Source: CAVSWT01 sp963731745
GTDB taxonomy: Bacteria > Bacteroidota > Ignavibacteria > Ignavibacteriales > Ignavibacteriaceae
Assembly (NCBI GenBank): GCA_963731745.1
Contig: CAVSWT010000024.1
Coordinates: 124,001-188,000 of the forward strand
DNA length: 64,000 bases
Direction of reading: 5' to 3'
In this document: piece after piece, positions 42,676 through 51,423 of the stretch
How positions within the stretch are numbered: the stretch's first letter is position 1
Layout of the letters: every line of letters begins with the position of its first letter
Made by a program: the position numbers and the translations under genes
The notes under the pieces: model-generated
Seen by the model: only the letters and a program-made list of their open reading frames with translations
The model's database searches: none
Told to the model about the DNA's origin: nothing

Positions 42676-44661
42676 ATGAATAGCTTTATTGATAAATGCT
42701 GCGATGAATGCTGGCACTCCGCAGAGAAGCCCTGTGAGCAATTTGTTAGATGCTGTACCGAAGGCCCTTTATGTCATCATAATCATGAATGTGAAGATAA
42801 AATTAAATGCCTTAACAAAAGATTAAAATATATCGAACATGATTTGCCGATCATTTTTATTGGAATGGGTACATGCGGTTTGGCATCCGGTGCAAAAAAA
42901 GTTGAAGAAGCCATCGTTAAGGAGCTTTATAAATTAAATATTAAAGCTCACATTGAACCAACCGGGTGTATTGGTTATTGTGCAAAAGAAGTGATTGTTG
43001 ATATTAAGCTGCCTGGTAAAGACCGAGTTTCATACTGTGAAATTACTCCAAAGTTTGTTCCTAAACTGATTCAAAAAACTTTAGTTGAAAAAGAAATATT
43101 CAAAGAAAAACTTTTAGGGACTCATGGCGATCATTCCAAAGAATTGCCATCAATTAAATCCAATTCTTTCTTTAAACACCAGCAAAAAATTGTTTTGGAA
43201 AACTGTGGAATAATAAATCCGGCTTCACTGGATGCATATATCTCCTTTAATGGCTTCAAAGCTTTAGATAAAGTTTTAAGATTGATGACTCCTGAAGAAG
43301 TCGTAAAAGAAATCTTAAATAGCGGATTACGTGGAAGAGGTGGAGCGGGGTTTTTAACAGGCAAGAAATGGGAACTTGCACATCAACAGAAATCATCAAT
43401 AAAATATATGATTTGTAACGCAGATGAAGGCGATCCCGGCGCATTCATGGATAGGTCTGTTTTGGAAAGCGATCCGTTCAAAGTTGTAGAAGGAATTATA
43501 ATTGCAGCGTATGCGATAGGCGCAACAGAAGGATATATCTATTGCCGGGCAGAATATCCTCTTGCAATTGAACGGCTTCAAAACACTATTCATCAATGTA
43601 AACAGTATGGATTACTTGGTAAAAATATTTTGAACAGCGATTTCAGTTTTGAACTAAAAATTAAAAAAGGTGCCGGTGCATTTGTCTGCGGCGAAGAAAC
43701 TGCTTTGATAGCTTCAATCGAAGGTAAACGCGGAATGCCTAAACCTCGTCCTCCATTTCCTGTAGTATCCGGTTTATGGGGAAAACCTACTGTTATAAAT
43801 AATGTTGAGACTTTGGCAAATGTAGCATCTATAATTAGTCGAGGCCAAGATTGGTTTTCATCAATCGGTACTGAAAAAAGTAAAGGGACAAAAGTTTTTG
43901 CATTAAGCGGTAAAATTCAAAATACGGGTTTAGTTGAAGTACCAATGGGAATTAAATTAGAAGATGTTGTATTCGAAATTGGAGGCGGAATTCCTGACAA
44001 TAAAAAATTTAAAGCCGTCCAAATAGGCGGACCTTCAGGAGGATGCCTTCCTGACAGCGTTATGAATACTCAAGTTGATTATGAATCACTTAAAGAAGTT
44101 GGAGCAATGATGGGCTCGGGCGGATTTGTTGTTATGGATGAAGACACCTGCATGATTGACGTTGCGAAATTCTTTTTAACTTTTATTCAAAATGAATCTT
44201 GCGGAAAATGTGTTCCTTGCCGCGAAGGGACAAAACGAATGCTTGAAATTATCGAAAGAATTCCAACCAGCTATAAAAACACAAAAAATAAATTGGATGA
44301 GCTTAAAAGATTTAAAGGTATTGTTCATTTGAATAGGCTTGCAGATGTTATTCGTGATACTTCACTTTGCGGATTAGGCCAATCAGCACCAAATCCGGTC
44401 CTATCAGGCTTAAGATATTTTAAGGAGGAATACGAAAAACATTTATATGAAAGAAAATGCTCTTCAAAAGTATGCAAAGAATTATTAACCTTTAACATTG
44501 ATAACAGCAAATGTAATGGTTGTGGTGTTTGTTTAAGAAAATGCGCGGTCGAAGCTATTGCCGGTGAAAAAGGCCATGCACATTATATAGTTGAAGATAA
44601 ATGTATTAAATGCGGAATGTGTTTCGAAGCATGCCGGTTTGATGCGATTAGTGTGAATTAA
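42676..44661 (+). CDS. NuoF-like flavin subunit with ferredoxin domains (set 1)
   Basis: A 661-residue subunit like HydB/HndC of NAD-linked [FeFe]-hydrogenases. In order it has a Cys/His-rich N terminus (CCDEC...PCEQF...CC...CHHNHEC, about 8-40), a thioredoxin-like [2Fe-2S] domain (GTCGLASGA, GCIGYC), the NuoF FMN/NADH domain (GRGGAGFLTGKKW, NADEGDPGAFMDRS) and a [4Fe-4S] site (ESCGKCVPCREGT). Two C-terminal ferredoxin motifs follow, CNGCGVCLRKC and CIKCGMCFEAC. It should couple NADH with ferredoxin and hydrogen, possibly by flavin-based bifurcation. The extreme N-terminal Cys-rich part might bind another metal. Confidence 0.93.
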   Translation: MNSFIDKCCDECWHSAEKPCEQFVRCCTEGPLCHHNHECEDKIKCLNKRLKYIEHDLPIIFIGMGTCGLASGAKKVEEAIVKELYKLNIKAHIEPTGCIGYCAKEVIVDIKLPGKDRVSYCEITPKFVPKLIQKTLVEKEIFKEKLLGTHGDHSKELPSIKSNSFFKHQQKIVLENCGIINPASLDAYISFNGFKALDKVLRLMTPEEVVKEILNSGLRGRGGAGFLTGKKWELAHQQKSSIKYMICNADEGDPGAFMDRSVLESDPFKVVEGIIIAAYAIGATEGYIYCRAEYPLAIERLQNTIHQCKQYGLLGKNILNSDFSFELKIKKGAGAFVCGEETALIASIEGKRGMPKPRPPFPVVSGLWGKPTVINNVETLANVASIISRGQDWFSSIGTEKSKGTKVFALSGKIQNTGLVEVPMGIKLEDVVFEIGGGIPDNKKFKAVQIGGPSGGCLPDSVMNTQVDYESLKEVGAMMGSGGFVVMDEDTCMIDVAKFFLTFIQNESCGKCVPCREGTKRMLEIIERIPTSYKNTKNKLDELKRFKGIVHLNRLADVIRDTSLCGLGQSAPNPVLSGLRYFKEEYEKHLYERKCSSKVCKELLTFNIDNSKCNGCGVCLRKCAVEAIAGEKGHAHYIVEDKCIKCGMCFEACRFDAISVN

Positions 44662-44682
44662 AATTTTTATTCGGAGAGATTG

Positions 44683-46410
44683 ATGATTCAGCTTACAATA
44701 AATAATATTAAGGTAAACGCCGAAGAAGGAATGACAGTGCTTGATGCTGCAAAGTCTGTGGGTATTTCAATTCCCACACTTTGTCATTTAAAAGAATTAG
44801 CTCCAACCGGGGCCTGCCGTATTTGTACTGTAGAAGTAGACGGACAAAGAGGATTGGTTCCTTCATGCGCTTTCCCCGTTTTTGATGGAATGGTTGTTCA
44901 AACTAATTCAGCAAGAGTTAGAAGAGCAAGAAAAACAATTGTAGAATTATTAGTTGAAAATCATCCTCAGGATTGTTTGGTATGTGTTAGAAATAAAAAT
45001 TGCGAACTTCAAAATCTCGCAGAAACTTACAGCGTAAGAGAACATAGATATGTGGGTGAAACAAAATCTCATGCTATTGATATTTCAAGTGCATCAATGG
45101 AAAGAGATCCTGCTAAGTGCATACTTTGCGGAAGATGTGTTCGTGTTTGTCATGAAATTCAAAAAATTGGAGCAATCGATTTTACGCAAAGGGGATTTGT
45201 AAGCAATGTAACAACTCCATACAATAAAGGATTGAATATCAGTGATTGTATTCTTTGCGGGCAATGTATACTCGTTTGTCCTACAGCGGCATTGAGAGAG
45301 AAAAGCTCTTTGAAAGAAGTTGCCGCCGCACTTAACGATAAAAATAAATATACAATAGTTCAGATTGCTCCTGCGGTCAGGGCAACTTTGGGAGAAGAAT
45401 ATAATATTCCTCTTGGAACAGATGTAACAGGCCAGCTTGTTACCGGCCTACGAAGACTCGGATTTAAAAAAGTTTTTGATACAAACTTCGCTGCCGATTT
45501 AACTATTCTTGAAGAAGCAGCAGAATTGATATACAGGATAAAAAATAAAAAACCACTTCCTATGTTTACAAGCTGCTGCCCCGGATGGGTAAAGTATGTT
45601 GAACAAAATCGTCCTGAAATTTTAGAACATATTTCTTCTTGTAAATCTCCGCATGAAATGGAAGGGGCGGTATTAAAAACATATTACGCTAAAAAGATGG
45701 GAATTGATCCTAAAGATATTTTTGTTGTTTCAATTATGCCATGCACTGTAAAAAAATATGAATCGGGGAGAGCCGAACTTAAAGAAGATACTTTCCAGGA
45801 TGTGGATGCAGTTTTAACAACTCGTGAACTTGTTAGATTTTTTAAGCTTGCCGGAATTGACTTTAGCGATTTGCCTGAAGATAATTTTGATAATCCTTTA
45901 GGAGAATCAACAGGTGCCGCAGCAATTTTTGGCACCAGCGGCGGAGTAATGGAAGCGGCGATAAGAACAGCCTATTATAATTTAACCGAAAGAGATTTAG
46001 ACAACCTCGAATTAAATTCTGTTCGCGGTTTAGGTGGAGTTAAAGAGGCTTCAATAAATATTGATGGAATAAATATTAATGTAGCCGTCGTAAATGGAAT
46101 AGGAAATATTAAACCTATTCTTGACGATGTTCAAAGCGGTAATTCAAAATATCATTTTGTAGAAGTCATGTCCTGTCCAGGCGGTTGTATAAACGGCGGC
46201 GGACAACCTATTCATCAGAAATCGGAAAAAATTCAAAAAAGAATGAAAGCTTTATATCAAATAGACAATAAGATGAAGCATAGAAGATCTTATGAAAATG
46301 AATCATTAAAGATATTGTATAAAGAATTTTTTGTCGAACCGAATTCTCATAAAGCTCATGAGATTCTGCATACAAAATATTTTAATAAAAGAGATGTGCT
46401 GAAAAATTAA
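44683..46410 (+). CDS. hydA: [FeFe]-hydrogenase catalytic subunit (set 1)
   Basis: A 575-residue cytoplasmic hydrogenase. The N-terminal NuoG-like part holds [2Fe-2S] cysteines, a His/Cys region (NHPQDCLVCVRNKNCELQ) and two ferredoxin motifs (CILCGRCVRVC, CILCGQCILVC). The H-cluster motifs are intact: TSCCPGW (about 296-302), MPCTVKKYE (about 352-360) and MSCPGGCINGGGQP (about 496-509). A short C-terminal domain follows. It is encoded next to NuoE- and NuoF-like subunits, as in trimeric bifurcating enzymes. The start was set at the ATG at 44683 behind GGAG. Confidence 0.95.
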   Translation: MIQLTINNIKVNAEEGMTVLDAAKSVGISIPTLCHLKELAPTGACRICTVEVDGQRGLVPSCAFPVFDGMVVQTNSARVRRARKTIVELLVENHPQDCLVCVRNKNCELQNLAETYSVREHRYVGETKSHAIDISSASMERDPAKCILCGRCVRVCHEIQKIGAIDFTQRGFVSNVTTPYNKGLNISDCILCGQCILVCPTAALREKSSLKEVAAALNDKNKYTIVQIAPAVRATLGEEYNIPLGTDVTGQLVTGLRRLGFKKVFDTNFAADLTILEEAAELIYRIKNKKPLPMFTSCCPGWVKYVEQNRPEILEHISSCKSPHEMEGAVLKTYYAKKMGIDPKDIFVVSIMPCTVKKYESGRAELKEDTFQDVDAVLTTRELVRFFKLAGIDFSDLPEDNFDNPLGESTGAAAIFGTSGGVMEAAIRTAYYNLTERDLDNLELNSVRGLGGVKEASINIDGININVAVVNGIGNIKPILDDVQSGNSKYHFVEVMSCPGGCINGGGQPIHQKSEKIQKRMKALYQIDNKMKHRRSYENESLKILYKEFFVEPNSHKAHEILHTKYFNKRDVLKN

Positions 46411-46482
46411 ATGACTGCAAGATTTAAAAATTGAATGATCTAAACTATGGATGCCTTATTAAATAGAATTAAGGCGAGTGTT

Positions 46483-46504
46483 CTCAACAAAACAGTTTGT
46501 TGAG
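46483..46504 (+). terminator. Hairpin after hydA set 1; possible terminator or attenuator
   Basis: CTCAACAAA (46483-46491) pairs with TTTGTTGAG (46496-46504) over a 4-base loop, followed by TTAATTTT. It lies 72 bp after hydA and 60 bp before the sensor gene. The tail is not a pure T-run, so partial termination is more likely than full. Confidence 0.5.
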
Positions 46505-46564
46505 TTAATTTTGAATGATAAATAATGTGATAAGTACAGTCTAATTTTAAAGCACAATAATAAA

Positions 46565-48559
46565 ATGAACGACGGAATCGTAACAACTATACTTGATAAA
46601 TGCAAGCGGTGTTATTCCTGTGTTCGAGAATGCCCTGCAAATGCAATTAGAGTTATAAACGGCCAGGCTGCTGTTATAACCGAAAGATGTATTGTTTGCG
46701 GCCATTGTGTAAAAGTGTGTTCTCAAAAAGCAAAGCAAATTTTAAGTGATAAGGAAAAAGTTTTAAGCGAGTTTCTCTTAAATGATAATGCTATAGCAGT
46801 TATAGCCCCTTCATTTGCAGCATCTTTTCCAGAAGACTACACAAAATTACCAACCGCATTAAGAAAGCTTGGATTTAAGAAAGTCGTCGAAACCGCTTTT
46901 GGTGCCGACCTAATTAGCGAAGCTTATTTAAATGAATTGAGAATCAGCAGGGGAAAAACTGTTATCAGTTCTGCTTGTCCTGCAGTAGTTAATTACATTG
47001 AAAAATATTACGAGCAGCTTGTTCCAAATATTGCAAAAGTTGTATCTCCTATGATTGCTATTGGAAGATATTTAAGAGAAACAATTGGCGATGATATTAA
47101 AATAGTTTTTATCGGGCCTTGTATTGCTAAGAAAGAAGAATCTATTGAAGAACATGTTAACGGCCTGATTGATGCGGTTCTTACATTTTCTGAGATCAAA
47201 AAAATTATGTTTGAAAATAATATTATTCTTAGTGAATTAGAAAATAGTAACTTTGATGCTCCTCATGCGAATTTAGGAAAAGCATTTCCATTAGCTGGCG
47301 GACTTTTAAAGTCTGCTAATATTTCCGAAGACATATTAGAAAAAGAAATTATTGTTGTGGAAGGGAAGAAAAAAGTTGTTGAAATTATTGATGAAATAGC
47401 GAACAATAATATAAATGCAAAATTTGTTGATATTCTTTTTTGTGAAGGCTGTATTAGCGGGCCAGCTATTGACAGCAACTTGAATTATTATTCTCGTAGA
47501 GAAAAAGTAATAAACTATATCGAGCAAAAAATTAATACCGTAGATAAGCAGGTTTGGAAAAGTAATCTTTATAACTCAAGAAACATAAATTTTACAAGAG
47601 GATTTTCATCCAAAAATCAAAGAAGGCCTTATCCGCCAGAAGAAACTATTAAAGAAATTCTCGCCGATACTAAAAAATTTACTATTGAAGATGAATTAAA
47701 TTGCGGTGCTTGCGGTTATAACTCATGCCGAGAATATGCAGTTGCAATTGCAAAGGATTTAGCTGAAAAAGATATGTGCCTGCCGTACTTGATTGACAAA
47801 CTTGATAAAGCCTACAATGAATTAAGTTCTACACAAGAGCAATTGCGATCGGCCGAAAAGCTGGCGTCAATCGGGGAACTTGCTGCCGGGGTTGCCCATG
47901 AAATAAACAATCCGCTGGGAACAATTTTACTTTATTCATCAATGCTTAAAGAAGATTTAACAAAGAAAATATACAACAAGCAGCAGGTTGATGATTTAAA
48001 ATTAATGATTGATGAAACCAATAGATGTAAAAATATAGTTTCTAACCTTTTAAACTTTGCCCGACAAAATAAACTCAAGATTTCTAAAATAAATATTTGC
48101 AAGCTGCTGAATGATATAATAAAATCAATACAAATTAATCCTAGCTATCAAAATATACTATTTGAAAAAGACGATAATTTACACGAATGTATTATTGATG
48201 CTGATGAGGATCAATTAAGACAGGTATTTATAAACATCATTAATAATTCTTGTGAATCAATGCTTGAGTCTAAAATTAAAATTTTAAAATTGATTCTAAG
48301 TAATGGAAACGATGTTTTGAATGTTTGCATTCAAGATACAGGGCATGGTATTCCCAAAGAAAATTACAGCAAGATATTTACACCGTTTTTTACTACAAAA
48401 AAAATAGGCAAGGGAACAGGATTGGGATTGGCAATTTCTTATGGAATTATAAAAATGCATAGGGGAGATATAACATTTCAAAGCGAAACCGGGTCAGGCA
48501 CTTCCTTCAAAGTAACTCTGCCCAAAAACCTGCGTACTCAAAGTATAAATCTGAATTAA
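46565..48559 (+). CDS. Hydrogenase-like (HydS/HsfB-type) sensor histidine kinase
   Basis: A 664-residue soluble fusion. It starts with two ferredoxin motifs (CKRCYSCVREC, CIVCGHCVKVC), then an [FeFe]-hydrogenase-like domain with SSACPAVVNYIE (about 135-146), GPCIAKKEE and FCEGCISGP. The four Cys that could hold the H-cluster cubane are kept, but the proton-transfer Cys of true hydrogenases is Ala (SSACP), as in sensory types. A further [4Fe-4S] motif (CGACGYNSC, about 380-388, with C405) leads to a HisKA box (GVAHEINNP, His near 445) and a full ATPase domain. It probably senses hydrogen or redox state and signals to the receivers encoded next. No transmembrane segment is seen. Confidence 0.9.
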   Translation: MNDGIVTTILDKCKRCYSCVRECPANAIRVINGQAAVITERCIVCGHCVKVCSQKAKQILSDKEKVLSEFLLNDNAIAVIAPSFAASFPEDYTKLPTALRKLGFKKVVETAFGADLISEAYLNELRISRGKTVISSACPAVVNYIEKYYEQLVPNIAKVVSPMIAIGRYLRETIGDDIKIVFIGPCIAKKEESIEEHVNGLIDAVLTFSEIKKIMFENNIILSELENSNFDAPHANLGKAFPLAGGLLKSANISEDILEKEIIVVEGKKKVVEIIDEIANNNINAKFVDILFCEGCISGPAIDSNLNYYSRREKVINYIEQKINTVDKQVWKSNLYNSRNINFTRGFSSKNQRRPYPPEETIKEILADTKKFTIEDELNCGACGYNSCREYAVAIAKDLAEKDMCLPYLIDKLDKAYNELSSTQEQLRSAEKLASIGELAAGVAHEINNPLGTILLYSSMLKEDLTKKIYNKQQVDDLKLMIDETNRCKNIVSNLLNFARQNKLKISKINICKLLNDIIKSIQINPSYQNILFEKDDNLHECIIDADEDQLRQVFINIINNSCESMLESKIKILKLILSNGNDVLNVCIQDTGHGIPKENYSKIFTPFFTTKKIGKGTGLGLAISYGIIKMHRGDITFQSETGSGTSFKVTLPKNLRTQSINLN

Positions 48560-48570
48560 AGGTAAATAAA

Positions 48571-48975
48571 ATGAATAAGAAAAAAATATTATTAGTTGAC
48601 GACGATATTGATCTGCTTGAACAAAACAAGCTGCAGCTTGAAGCCAAAGGTTATGAAGTTGTTATCGCACCAAACGCAGATAAAGGATGGCAATTATTTC
48701 AAGCGGAAAAACCTGATGCTGCTGTAGTTGATTTAATTATGGAAGAGCATGATTCAGGCTTTATTCTAAGTTATAAAATGAAGAAAGATAATTTAGGTAA
48801 AAATATCCCGGTTTATATTTTAACTTCCGCAACATATTTAACGGGCTATAAATTTGGAGCCTCGACAGAGGAAGAAAAAGAATGGATTCGCTGTGACGAA
48901 ATGCTGACTAAGCCCGTTGTCATTGATGATCTGATTCAAAAAATAGAAAATTATTATCAGGCACATAGCGTATAA
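48571..48975 (+). CDS. Single-domain response regulator (hydrogenase operon)
   Basis: A 134-residue lone receiver. It has acidic D-D at the start (LLVDDD), the phospho-acceptor Asp in VVDLIMEEHDSG, the switch Thr in ILTSAT and Lys in LTKPV. It starts 11 bp after the hydrogenase-like kinase, which may phosphorylate it. It lacks an output domain, so it probably relays phosphate or binds a partner. It resembles the receiver at 50559, with the same insertion after the phospho-acceptor motif. Confidence 0.92.
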   Translation: MNKKKILLVDDDIDLLEQNKLQLEAKGYEVVIAPNADKGWQLFQAEKPDAAVVDLIMEEHDSGFILSYKMKKDNLGKNIPVYILTSATYLTGYKFGASTEEEKEWIRCDEMLTKPVVIDDLIQKIENYYQAHSV

Positions 48976-48992
48976 TAAAATTAACAATATTC

Positions 48993-50510
48993 ATGCAAAC
49001 TTTAGAAACATATAGTGACATTAAACCTAAAGTCCTAATTATTGATGACGAAAAAGGCCTTCGCATCGGGACAAAAAGATTATTGGAACGCGAAGGTTAC
49101 GAAGTACAAATAGCGGAGAATGGAACTGAGGGAATATCTTTTGGAACCGGACGCGAATTTGATTTTGCTATTATAGATTTGAAAATGCCTGATATTGATG
49201 GAATTTCAGTTTTAAAAAAAATACTTGAAAAATATCCAAATACAATATGCTTTATTGCCACGGCTTATGCCAGCTATGATACTGCCATTGAATCTACTAA
49301 AGTTGGTGCGTTCAGTTATATACCAAAGCCTTTTACTCCTGAAGAACTTCTGGAAAATCTACAAAGAGGTTTTGATAAACGGCGGTTAACTTTAGAAGCG
49401 GAAAAATTAAAAAGGGAGAGGGAAGATAGACTTCTTGAAATTGCTTTTGAAAAAACAAGGCTTAATACAATTATAAATTCTATTACTGATGGTGTGCTTG
49501 TTGTTAATAAAGAAGGTGAGACTGTTCTATACAATCCTGCCGCTTTAAAATATCTTGATTTGAATGAAATTAAGATCGAAGAAAAAATTATAGATAAGCT
49601 TCATCCCAAAATATCGGAGGTCATTAATAAATTTCTTTTAACAAAAGAACAGACTGCAAAATCTTTTTCAGTACAAATTGATTTAAAACCTAATCATGAA
49701 TTTTTTATTGAGGCAACTGCTTCTTCTGTGGCCCACCCCAACGGTTCTTTAGCCGGAGTTGTAGTTGTATTAAAAGATATTTCAGATTTGAAGAAAATTG
49801 AACTCTTAAAATCTCAGTTTGTATCTATGGTTTCGCATGAGCTTAAAGCTCCAATTGCTGCGGTGTACGGTTATTTAAAGCTGCTCAACGATGATAACAT
49901 TTTTCTTAAACAAGATGAAAAGAAAAAATTTTTAGAAAGATCGCAAGTAAGGCTTGATGGACTGTTGAAGATGGTTAATGATCTTTTAGATATTTCCAGG
50001 CTTGAAATGAAGGCTGTTCAAAGAGAAATAAATGATATTGATGTTAAAGAAGTTATCGAGGGAATAATTGAGCTGTTCAGCTTCGAAATAAAAACAAAAA
50101 ATATTTCAACCAAGCTTAAGCAAAATGTGCAACTGCAAACACTTAAAGCCGACAAAGAAGAAATTAACCAGGTGTTTTCAAACTTAATCAGCAACGCAAT
50201 TAAATATAACAAGCAGGATGGCGAAATTATTATCAATATAGATTCAAACGATTCTTACATGATAATTGAAGTTGAGGATAACGGGATTGGATTAAAGCCG
50301 AATGAAAAAGAAAAACTTTTTAACGAGTTCTTCCGAGCAAAGAATGAACTCACAAAAGATATCAGCGGAACCGGATTAGGTTTATCAATTGTTAAAAGAA
50401 TCGTCGATTCATATTCCGGCAAAATAGAAGTTGAAAGCGAATATAATAAAGGAACAAAAATAAAAGTTTATTTGCCTTTTCTTTATAAAAAGAAAAACAA
50501 GGCTGAATAA
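48993..50510 (+). CDS. Receiver-PAS-histidine kinase hybrid
   Basis: A soluble 505-residue protein. It opens with a receiver (IIDDEKGL, phospho-acceptor in AIIDLKMPDIDG, Lys in IPKPF) and a PAS domain (about 150-265: NSITDGVLVVNKEGETVLYN). A HisKA box (SMVSHELKAPIAA) and an ATPase domain (DNGIGL, GTGLGLSIV) follow. Having the receiver first suggests that an upstream kinase, perhaps the hydrogenase-like sensor, controls this kinase. It sits between two lone receiver genes in the hydrogenase operon, so a phosphorelay within the operon is likely. Confidence 0.92.
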   Translation: MQTLETYSDIKPKVLIIDDEKGLRIGTKRLLEREGYEVQIAENGTEGISFGTGREFDFAIIDLKMPDIDGISVLKKILEKYPNTICFIATAYASYDTAIESTKVGAFSYIPKPFTPEELLENLQRGFDKRRLTLEAEKLKREREDRLLEIAFEKTRLNTIINSITDGVLVVNKEGETVLYNPAALKYLDLNEIKIEEKIIDKLHPKISEVINKFLLTKEQTAKSFSVQIDLKPNHEFFIEATASSVAHPNGSLAGVVVVLKDISDLKKIELLKSQFVSMVSHELKAPIAAVYGYLKLLNDDNIFLKQDEKKKFLERSQVRLDGLLKMVNDLLDISRLEMKAVQREINDIDVKEVIEGIIELFSFEIKTKNISTKLKQNVQLQTLKADKEEINQVFSNLISNAIKYNKQDGEIIINIDSNDSYMIIEVEDNGIGLKPNEKEKLFNEFFRAKNELTKDISGTGLGLSIVKRIVDSYSGKIEVESEYNKGTKIKVYLPFLYKKKNKAE

Positions 50511-50558
50511 ATGCATGATTAATTAACTTCATTTAAAAATAAATAGTGAGGGCGCAAT

Positions 50559-50939
50559 ATGTATAGAATAGCTATTATAGATGATGACCCCGATATAATT
50601 GATGCAAGTAAATTAGTTCTTACATCAAGAGGCTACGAAGTAATTACCGCGACAAATCCAATTGATGGATATCAAATAGTAAAAGATAAATCACCCGATT
50701 TAATAATCCTGGATGTCATGATGAACGAACCCGATGATGGGTTTTTCCTTGCTCAAAAATTCAGGAAAGAAAATATCACTACTCCTATTCTTATGTACAC
50801 TTCGGTTTCAAAAGCTATAGGGATAGATTTTGGAGTTAGTGAAATTGTTCCGGTTGACGATTTTGTTGAAAAGCCAATATCACCGGATCAGCTAATTGAA
50901 AAGGTTGAGAAATTATTACATCAACATCAGGAGAGATGA
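50559..50939 (+). CDS. Single-domain response regulator (hydrogenase operon)
   Basis: A 126-residue lone receiver with acidic D-D-D, phospho-acceptor in LILDVMMNEPDDGF and Lys in VEKPI. It closely resembles the receiver at 48571. It is followed by the NuoE-like gene of hydrogenase set 2 with a 1-bp gap, so it is translationally linked to that set. It has no output domain; a direct effect on the hydrogenase or on a shared regulator is possible. Confidence 0.92.
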   Translation: MYRIAIIDDDPDIIDASKLVLTSRGYEVITATNPIDGYQIVKDKSPDLIILDVMMNEPDDGFFLAQKFRKENITTPILMYTSVSKAIGIDFGVSEIVPVDDFVEKPISPDQLIEKVEKLLHQHQER

Positions 50940-50940
50940 A

Positions 50941-51414
50941 ATGTTAGTATTAGAAAAAAATGCTTTGTCGGAAGAAGTGGAAAAATTAGTAGAAACTTAC
51001 GGTACACAGCGTTCCTCTCTCCTTCAAATACTGCAGGCAATTCAACGGAAACATAAATACATTTCCGATTTTGCTCAGCAGGAAGTTGCAAGATTTATGA
51101 ACATCCATCCTGTTGAAGTCTATAGTGTAATTTCTTTTTATACTTTTCTTCACTCAAAACCTCCGGGTAGAAATATTGTTAGGCTTTGCCAGACAATCTC
51201 ATGCGATATACAAAATAAAGAAAGCGTAAAGTCGGCAATTGAGAGAGAGCTGGGAATCAAGTTTGGAGAAACTACCAGAGATAACCGCATTACTCTTGAG
51301 TTTACTAATTGCGTTGGAATGTGTGATCAAGGTCCGGCCATGATTGTAAATGAAAGAGTTTATACGAAGCTTGATCCGGAAAAAGCAGTAAAAATTTTAA
51401 GTGAAATAAAATAG
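50941..51414 (+). CDS. NuoE-like [2Fe-2S] subunit of hydrogenase (set 2)
   Basis: A 157-residue thioredoxin-fold subunit with [2Fe-2S] cysteines in CQTISC and CVGMC. The start was placed at the ATG at 50941 because GGAGAG precedes it; the frame opens earlier inside the receiver gene. It is related to the set 1 subunit at 42186 but is not a recent copy. It should feed electrons between the NuoF-like flavoprotein encoded next and the second catalytic subunit. Confidence 0.92.
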   Translation: MLVLEKNALSEEVEKLVETYGTQRSSLLQILQAIQRKHKYISDFAQQEVARFMNIHPVEVYSVISFYTFLHSKPPGRNIVRLCQTISCDIQNKESVKSAIERELGIKFGETTRDNRITLEFTNCVGMCDQGPAMIVNERVYTKLDPEKAVKILSEIK

Positions 51415-51423
51415 GGAATTAAA

